The position numbers were made by a program, and so were the translations under genes. DNA of 64,000 nt from DASZIT01 sp035948855 (GTDB taxonomy: Bacteria; Actinomycetota; Acidimicrobiia; Acidimicrobiales; RAAP-2), in contig DASZIT010000014.1 in the NCBI GenBank assembly GCA_035948855.1, positions 1 through 64,000 on the forward strand, given 5' to 3'. The notes beneath the pieces are model-generated. The model did not search any database and was not told the origin of the DNA. It saw only the letters and a program-made list of their open reading frames with translations. Shown here piece by piece: positions 59,005-64,000 of this stretch (its first letter is position 1; every line of letters begins with the position of its first letter).

Positions 59005-59661
59005 ATGGCCATCATCACTCGACAGGGAAGCTTCCCGGCTACCGGGTCTGACGCGGCCGTCTCGGACAAAGCCGCCGGCCGGCAGGCGGCGTTGGTCGCC
59101 GCCATCGCCCGCATCCGAGTCCGGGCCCGAGCTATCAAGATCGAGCAGATCCTGCTCGTCCTGGGCGGCGTGGCCATGCCCGCCGGAATATTGGTCATCA
59201 TCGTCGGCTGGTACGGCGCCGCGCATACCTTCCGCACCTACGCCCAGCTCGATTACCTCATCAGCGGCGGCCTCCTCGGCCTGGCCCTGGTCATCTTCGG
59301 TGGCTTCTGTTACTTCGGCTACTGGCTCACCCGCATGGTCCAACTACTCCGGTCCGTTCAGACGCAAGACCAGCGGTCGATCGATACCCTCGAGCGCATC
59401 TCCGCCCAGCTGGCTCAAGTGGTGTCGGTCGGGCCGCTGACGGCGCCGGCGCCGCCCGGAGCCGCGGCATCGGCGTCCGGGGTTGCTCCCATGACATCCC
59501 GAGGCTTTACCCCAGGCCTGGTCGCCACGGTCCATGGCACCATGGCCCATCTCCCCACCTGCCCGGTGGTGGCCGACAACCCCGACCTGCGCTCGGCCAA
59601 CCCGGATGACCCCAACCTCACGCCCTGCCAAATCTGCCAGCCGTACGGGCAACGGGGCTGA
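59005..59661 (+). CDS. Two-helix membrane protein with Ada-like zinc motif
   Basis: A 218-aa protein with two membrane helices (about 50-72 and 85-110), a helical, probably coiled-coil stretch (RSVQTQDQRSIDTLERISAQ), a short Pro/Ala linker and a small C-terminal module. That module has HLPTC (His182, Cys186) and PCQICQP (Cys208, Cys211). This resembles the Ada metal-binding domain Cx3C...PCxxCxP, with His in place of the first Cys. It follows the surface protein by 14 bp and is probably the last gene of the operon. Function unknown. Confidence 0.72.
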   Translation: MAIITRQGSFPATGSDAAVSDKAAGRQAALVAAIARIRVRARAIKIEQILLVLGGVAMPAGILVIIVGWYGAAHTFRTYAQLDYLISGGLLGLALVIFGGFCYFGYWLTRMVQLLRSVQTQDQRSIDTLERISAQLAQVVSVGPLTAPAPPGAAASASGVAPMTSRGFTPGLVATVHGTMAHLPTCPVVADNPDLRSANPDDPNLTPCQICQPYGQRG

Positions 59662-59688
59662 TCGAGCACCGCCAGTCGCGCCGCCTTC

Positions 59689-60099
59689 TTACTCCTGGAC
59701 GAGTTCGATGAGGGTCCCGAAGGCGCCCTTGGGATGGATGAAGGCCACCGTGGTCCCCCTCGATCCCGGTCGGGGCTGGTCATCGATGACCTGACCGCCG
59801 TGATCCTTCACCGACTGGAGGGCGGCGGCACAGTCGTCCACCCGGTAGCCGACGTGGTGGAGGCCCTCGCCTTTCTTCTCCAGGTACTTGGCCACCGGCG
59901 AGGTGTCGGAAGTCGGGGTGAGGAGCTGGATATAGCTGTCGGCGACCTTCAACAACGCTTCCTCGACACCGTCGGAGTCGATCCGCTCCCGGTGGGCGAC
60001 GGTGGCCCCGAAGGTCTCGGCGTAGTAGGCGATGGCCGCCTCCAGATCCTGGACGGCGATAGCCACGTGGTCGATCTCGGTGAGCAGTGGCTCGGTCAT
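59689..60099 (-). CDS. Ethylmalonyl-CoA/methylmalonyl-CoA epimerase
   Basis: A 136-aa vicinal-oxygen-chelate protein that swaps the C2 configuration of ethylmalonyl- or methylmalonyl-CoA. The metal-binding motifs are IDHVAIAVQDLEAAIAYYAE, then GLHHVGYRVDD and GTLIELVQE, giving the His, His and Glu ligands. Its ATG overlaps the ccr stop (ATGA), so it is made with Ccr, whose product ethylmalonyl-CoA needs epimerisation before the mutase. Both substrates are plausible. Confidence 0.92.
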   Translation of the reverse strand: MTEPLLTEIDHVAIAVQDLEAAIAYYAETFGATVAHRERIDSDGVEEALLKVADSYIQLLTPTSDTSPVAKYLEKKGEGLHHVGYRVDDCAAALQSVKDHGGQVIDDQPRPGSRGTTVAFIHPKGAFGTLIELVQE

Positions 60100-61436
60100 G
60101 CGCCGTGCCTCCGGAACAGGCTGATCCGATCTTCCCCGACCTCGGCCCGGAGCTCGGGATCGTCGATCCCCAAGCCCTCCTCCGGCGCCAGGCACAGCAC
60201 CCCGATCTTCCCCTCGTGCAGGTTGTGGTGGACCTGGTAGGCGGCGTCGCCCACGTGGTCGAGGGTATGGACCGCGGATAGCGCCGGCAAGATCTTCCCC
60301 TCGCACACCAGCTGGTTGGCGTCCCACGCCTCCCGGTAGTTGGCGAAGTGGGAACCCTTGATGGTCTTCAGCTTCATCCACAGGTGTCGGTTGTCGTACT
60401 CGATCATGTACCCCGACGTCGCCGCGCAGGTCATGATCAGCCCACCCCGTTTGGCGGCGAACACCGAGGCGCCCATCGTCTGGCGACCGGGGTGCTCGAA
60501 CACGATGTCGACATCCTCCCCGACCAGCCCGCGGATGTCCTTGCCCAGCCGTCGCCATTCCGATTCATCCTGGGTGTTCTCGTCCTTCCAGAACTTGTAG
60601 GCGGCGGCCTTGCGGTCGATGACCGCCTCGACGCCGAGGTCGTGGAGGAGCTCGACCTTCCCGGGGGAGGACACCACCCCGACCGGGGTGCCGCCGCCGT
60701 TGAGCACGTACTGGACCGCGTAGGCACCCAGCCCACCCGAGGCGCCCCACACCAGCACCTTGTCGCCTTGCTGCATCGAAGCCCCGTTTTTCGACACCAG
60801 CATGCGATAAGAGGTGGAGTTGCAGAGGGCGTTGACCGCGGCTTCTTCCCAACTCAAGTGCCGGGGTTTGGGCATCAGCTGGTTGGCCTTGACCACAGCC
60901 AGGTCGGCGAGGCCGCCGAAGTTCGTCTCGAAACCCCAGATCCGTTGGTTGTCGGCCAGCATCGAGTCGTCATGCGAACTCGGGCTCTGGTCATCGACGT
61001 AATTGCAGTGCACGGTGACCCGGTCGCCGGGCTTCCAGTTGCGGACCGCCGATCCGGTTCGCAGCACCACCGCGGCGGCGTCGGACCCGACCACGTGGTA
61101 CGGGAGCGCGTGGCGGGCGCCCCAGGCGCTCTCCTTGCCCAGACGGTCGAGGAAGCCGAAGGTCGGCAGCGGTTCGAAGATCGACGTCCAGACGGTGTTG
61201 AAGTTGATCGAACTGGCCATCACCGCGATGTAGGCCTCGTCGGGGGCCAGTTCCGGGACGGCGACGTCGCCGACGTGGAGCGACTTCCTCGGGTCCTTGT
61301 CCTCGGACTCCAGCCCGTCGAACATGTCCACTTCGTCGCGGGACACGAAGGCGGCCCGGTAGGTGTCGGGGATCGGGATGGCGGCGATTTCGTCTCCGGA
61401 GGCACCCGATTGAATGGCTGAAAGGAACTCCTGCAT
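60096..61436 (-). CDS. ccr: Crotonyl-CoA carboxylase/reductase
   Basis: Reductively carboxylates crotonyl-CoA to ethylmalonyl-CoA with NADPH and CO2, the key step of the ethylmalonyl-CoA pathway. It is a 446-aa medium-chain reductase. Motifs include ASSINFNTVWTSIFEP, GWGARHALPYH-like YHVVGSDAAAVV, WGFETNFGGLA, the NADPH fold VLVWGASGGLGAYAVQYV, and GSHFANYREAW. Likely CO2-pocket residues known from Kitasatospora Ccr map to Asn80, Phe169, Glu170 and His363, all present, so it is a carboxylating enzyme and not a plain reductase. ATG start; divergent from the thiolase. Confidence 0.95.
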   Translation of the reverse strand: MQEFLSAIQSGASGDEIAAIPIPDTYRAAFVSRDEVDMFDGLESEDKDPRKSLHVGDVAVPELAPDEAYIAVMASSINFNTVWTSIFEPLPTFGFLDRLGKESAWGARHALPYHVVGSDAAAVVLRTGSAVRNWKPGDRVTVHCNYVDDQSPSSHDDSMLADNQRIWGFETNFGGLADLAVVKANQLMPKPRHLSWEEAAVNALCNSTSYRMLVSKNGASMQQGDKVLVWGASGGLGAYAVQYVLNGGGTPVGVVSSPGKVELLHDLGVEAVIDRKAAAYKFWKDENTQDESEWRRLGKDIRGLVGEDVDIVFEHPGRQTMGASVFAAKRGGLIMTCAATSGYMIEYDNRHLWMKLKTIKGSHFANYREAWDANQLVCEGKILPALSAVHTLDHVGDAAYQVHHNLHEGKIGVLCLAPEEGLGIDDPELRAEVGEDRISLFRRHGA

Positions 61437-61467
61437 GGGATGGGAGGATAGCCCGACTGGCGTCCCC

Positions 61468-61496
61468 GGTTACCGGTCGGAAACCGGTCGGTTACC
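61468..61496. repeat. Direct repeats in the ccr/thiolase divergent promoter region
   Basis: The 200-bp gap between ccr and the thiolase gene contains two ACCGGTCGG units 11 bp apart (about one helical turn), flanked by two GGTTACC units. The spacing suits a regulator binding in tandem on one face of the helix. No ORF lies in the gap. Role not demonstrated. Confidence 0.5.
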
Positions 61497-61636
61497 CGGA
61501 GTCACCGGGCCCGCGGTCTCTGACCAGGTCCTCGCCGTCTTCGAGTTCCTGCCAGGGCGAACCGCCGATAGTCTGTTGGCGAACTCGGCCCCAGGGGGTC
61601 GCCGCCTAATCGGGCCGTCAGGCCCCGGAGGTCAAC

Positions 61637-62818
61637 ATGTCCGGTTCTGTCATTGTTGCTGGTGCCCGTACCCCGATCGGGAAGTTGTCGGGCTCGTTGG
61701 GTGGCTTTGCCGCCACCGAGTTGGGGGGCTTTGCCATCGCCGCCGCCCTGGAGCGGGCCGGAATCAAGCCTGAGCAGGTCGACTACGTGTTCATGGGGCA
61801 GGTGATCCAGGCCGGAGCCGGGCAGATCACCGCTCGCCAGGCGGCGGCCAACGCCGGGATCCCGATGAGCGTGGCCGCCACCACCGTGAACAAGGTCTGC
61901 CTGTCCGGTCTCAACGCCATCTACCTGGCCGACCTGATGATCAACGCCGGCGAGGCCGACATCGTGGTGGCCGGGGGAATGGAGTCGATGACCCAGGCCC
62001 CCTACCTCCTGCCCGGGGCCCGGGCCGGCTACCGGATCGGGGACGGCAGCCTGGTCGACTCGATGATGTACGACGGTTTGTTCTGCGCCTTCGACCAGCG
62101 GGCCATGGGTCTCAGCACCGAGGTCTACAACGGAGCCGACGGAGTCTCCCGCGAGCGCCAGGACGCCTTCAGCGCCCTCTCCCACGAACGGGCGGCGGCG
62201 GCCATCAAGGACGGCAAGTTCGGCGAGGAGATCGTGGCGGTCAATGTGCCCCAGCGCAAGGGCGACCCGATCGTGGTCGACACCGACGAGGGCGTGCGGC
62301 CGGAGACGACGGCCGAGTCCTTGGCCAAGCTCCGGCCCGCCTTCGACAAGAACGGCACCATCACCGCCGGCAACGCCTCCCAGATCTCCGACGGCGGCGC
62401 CGCGGTCATCGTGATGTCCAAAGCCAAGGCCCAGGAGCTGGGCGTCTCGCCGCTCGGTGAGCTGATCGGCTACGGCCAGGTGGCCGGCCCGGATCCCTCC
62501 CTTCTCCATCAGCCGTCCCACGCCATGTCGGTGGCCCTGGCCAAGGCCGGTCTGTCGCTCAGCGATGTCGATCTGTTCGAGATCAACGAAGCATTCGCGG
62601 CGGTGGGCCTGGCGTCGGCCGACGACCTCGGCATCCCCGAGGACAAGCTCAACGTGAACGGTGGGGCCATCGCCCTCGGGCACCCGGTCGGCATGTCCGG
62701 CACCCGGCTGGCCCTTACCTCCCTGCTCGAGCTCAAGCGTCGGGGTGGAGGCACGGCGGCCGTCAGTCTTTGCGGTGGTGGTGGCCAAGGCGACGCCGCG
62801 GTGCTCCGGACGCTCTAG
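61637..62818 (+). CDS. Acetyl-CoA C-acetyltransferase (thiolase)
   Basis: Condenses two acetyl-CoA to acetoacetyl-CoA. The 393-aa chain has the nucleophile Cys88 (NKVCLSGLNA), NEAFAAV, His349 (GGAIALGHPVG) and Cys379 (SLCGGGGQGDA), a full catalytic set. GGAGG lies shortly before the ATG. As the first step of the ethylmalonyl-CoA route it fits beside the divergent ccr; it could equally serve polyhydroxybutyrate synthesis or fatty acid breakdown. Confidence 0.94.
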   Translation: MSGSVIVAGARTPIGKLSGSLGGFAATELGGFAIAAALERAGIKPEQVDYVFMGQVIQAGAGQITARQAAANAGIPMSVAATTVNKVCLSGLNAIYLADLMINAGEADIVVAGGMESMTQAPYLLPGARAGYRIGDGSLVDSMMYDGLFCAFDQRAMGLSTEVYNGADGVSRERQDAFSALSHERAAAAIKDGKFGEEIVAVNVPQRKGDPIVVDTDEGVRPETTAESLAKLRPAFDKNGTITAGNASQISDGGAAVIVMSKAKAQELGVSPLGELIGYGQVAGPDPSLLHQPSHAMSVALAKAGLSLSDVDLFEINEAFAAVGLASADDLGIPEDKLNVNGGAIALGHPVGMSGTRLALTSLLELKRRGGGTAAVSLCGGGGQGDAAVLRTL

Positions 62819-62925
62819 GCGGCAGCTTCCCACTGATCGTCGACAGCGCCACTCGGGCCGACCGCCACCGGGTGTCCCGACTACGGTTCGGCCTTCTCAC
62901 AGAACAGGGGTGTTGACTTTCAACC

Positions 62926-64000
62926 ATGGGCGAACTCGCCACCACTCCGCTGCGGGCTCTCGACGCTTCGGTCGACGAGGATGGTTGTCGGGTTCTGTCG
63001 GCGACCTCGTTCCTGGATCTCGACGGTGCTGAACAACGCCTGTTCGACATCATCGACGGTGCCGAAGACCTGACTTCGACCAGTGACGAGCTGGCCGGAA
63101 GCGCGCAAACCTGGCCGGAGCGCTACCACCTGAGTCACGACCGGGCCAACGTCCTGCGGCCCATGAACCTGCCACGAGGATGCAAGGTGCTGGAGATCGG
63201 CGCCGAGTGCGGGGCGATCACCCGCTACCTGGGCGAGAGGTGCGATCTGGTCGACGCGGTCGAACCGGTGATCGCCCGGGCCAGGGTCGCCCGCACCCGC
63301 ACCCGCGATCTGCCCGGGGTCGAGGTATTCGTCGGGGATCTGTTCGACGTACCCGGCGACAATGTCTACGACCTCATCGTGTTGGTCGGGGTGCTCGAAT
63401 ACGTCGGTTCCGGCTCGGCCGAACTCGCGCCCTACCAGAAGTTCCTCCACCGGGCCGCGTCGCTGTTGACCGAGGATGGTTCCCTGCTGGTCGCCATCGA
63501 GAACCGCATCGGGGTCAAATACCTCTCCGGGGCCCCCGAGGACCACTCGAATCGGCCGTTCGATTCGCTGGAGGGCTATCCCAACGGCTCGCTGGCCCGG
63601 ACGTTCTCCCGAGGCGAACTCGACGGGCTGATCCGCCAGACCCGGCTGACTCCGCGGGTGTTCGGGGCCTTCCCCGACTACAAGCTGACCCGGATCGTGA
63701 TGTCCGAAGAGCTCCTGGAGACCGACCCGTCGCTGGCCTACCGCATCCCCCACTTCCCCAGCCCCGACTGGGGCGGCGATGTCGAGAGGGTGGCCAACGA
63801 GGGGGCGGTGTGGCGCACCATGATCGAGGCCGGCCTCGGGCCGGAGACAGCCAACTCCTTCGTGATCCTGGCCTCCCGCCGGCAATCGGGAGGCTTGTGG
63901 CCCGAGGATCAGCTGGCCGCCTACTACTCCACTGCCCGACGCGCCGGCTACGCCTCGGAAACCCGGGTCCTCAGCCAGGACGGCACCATCGTGTTCGATC
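62926..64000 (+). CDS. SAM-dependent methyltransferase (3' end cut by the window)
   Basis: 358 codons are visible and the frame is open to the right edge. Motif I of a class I methyltransferase is VLEIGAECGAITRYLGE (Glu90-Gly94 region), followed by VDAVEPVIARARVART with the SAM-ribose acidic residue, and YDLIVLVGVLEYVGSG. After the methyltransferase core come about 150 more residues. Proteins of this layout occur beside glycosyltransferases in cell-surface polysaccharide clusters, so the region to the right may hold one; this is a guess. The ATG at 62926 has only a weak AGGGG upstream. Confidence 0.82.
   Translation, partial: MGELATTPLRALDASVDEDGCRVLSATSFLDLDGAEQRLFDIIDGAEDLTSTSDELAGSAQTWPERYHLSHDRANVLRPMNLPRGCKVLEIGAECGAITRYLGERCDLVDAVEPVIARARVARTRTRDLPGVEVFVGDLFDVPGDNVYDLIVLVGVLEYVGSGSAELAPYQKFLHRAASLLTEDGSLLVAIENRIGVKYLSGAPEDHSNRPFDSLEGYPNGSLARTFSRGELDGLIRQTRLTPRVFGAFPDYKLTRIVMSEELLETDPSLAYRIPHFPSPDWGGDVERVANEGAVWRTMIEAGLGPETANSFVILASRRQSGGLWPEDQLAAYYSTARRAGYASETRVLSQDGTIVFD

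Noticed and set aside
62920..63885. 321-codon minus-strand ORF at the right edge
   Set aside because: Opposite to the methyltransferase, which has a clear SAM motif.

Overview
The window is a GC-rich (my estimate is high sixties percent), gene-dense chromosome segment, most likely from an uncultured or little-studied actinobacterium. Class Acidimicrobiia is my best guess, by inference only. Support comes from the actinobacterial gene order tRNA-Thr, tRNA-Met, rpmG ... tRNA-Trp, secE, nusG, rplK, rplA, rplJ, rplL, rpoB, rpoC, rpsL, rpsG, fusA; TAnnnT-type -10 boxes; an acidic N-terminal extension on NusG; many GTG/TTG starts; MptB/GT87-like mannosyltransferases; and ethylmalonyl-CoA pathway genes. 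I see no phage, IS element, CRISPR array or other transfer signature.

Region 1 (1-16.6 kb, all minus strand) is the transcription/translation core. It runs from tRNA-Thr at the right down to a truncated fusA at the left edge. An ECF sigma factor and its zinc-finger anti-sigma partner sit between rpmG and tRNA-Trp-secE. An L10-type leader RNA precedes rplJ, whose product carries a long acidic tail. The rpoBC transcript appears to have two of its own promoters and a 24-bp repeat in its leader.

Region 2 (16.6-26 kb) is mixed housekeeping: a GNAT acetyltransferase, two GT-C mannosyltransferases, tRNA-Tyr, a YajQ-family protein, a GtrA/membrane-protein cluster, a GH1 glycosidase, acyl-CoA thioesterase II and citrate synthase.

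Region 3 (26-35.4 kb) is DNA repair: an AddB-like Fe-S nuclease overlapping an AddA/UvrD-like helicase-nuclease, plus RmuC and a membrane-anchored protein of unknown role.

Region 4 (35.5-47.3 kb) holds NADH dehydrogenase II, PhoU, a fur-katG peroxide-response operon, the lysC-asd pair of the aspartate pathway, two cyclophilins, an S51-type peptidase, an alpha/beta hydrolase with a histone-H1-like Lys/Ala tail, and an SDR.

Region 5 (47.4-62.8 kb) is the most distinctive. Thiolase, 3-hydroxybutyryl-CoA dehydrogenase, crotonyl-CoA carboxylase/reductase, an epimerase and a B12-dependent ethylmalonyl-CoA mutase could carry acetyl-CoA to methylsuccinyl-CoA. With them are an acyl-CoA carboxylase beta chain and a tiny overlapping downstream ORF. 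These genes flank a branched-chain-amino-acid-type ABC transporter operon: a 45-codon leader ORF, binding lipoprotein, fused LivH-LivM permease, LivG, LivF, a translationally coupled surface protein, and a two-TM protein with an Ada-like zinc motif. A perfect AT-rich palindrome lies between the carboxylase and transporter operons. The window ends inside a SAM-dependent methyltransferase gene.
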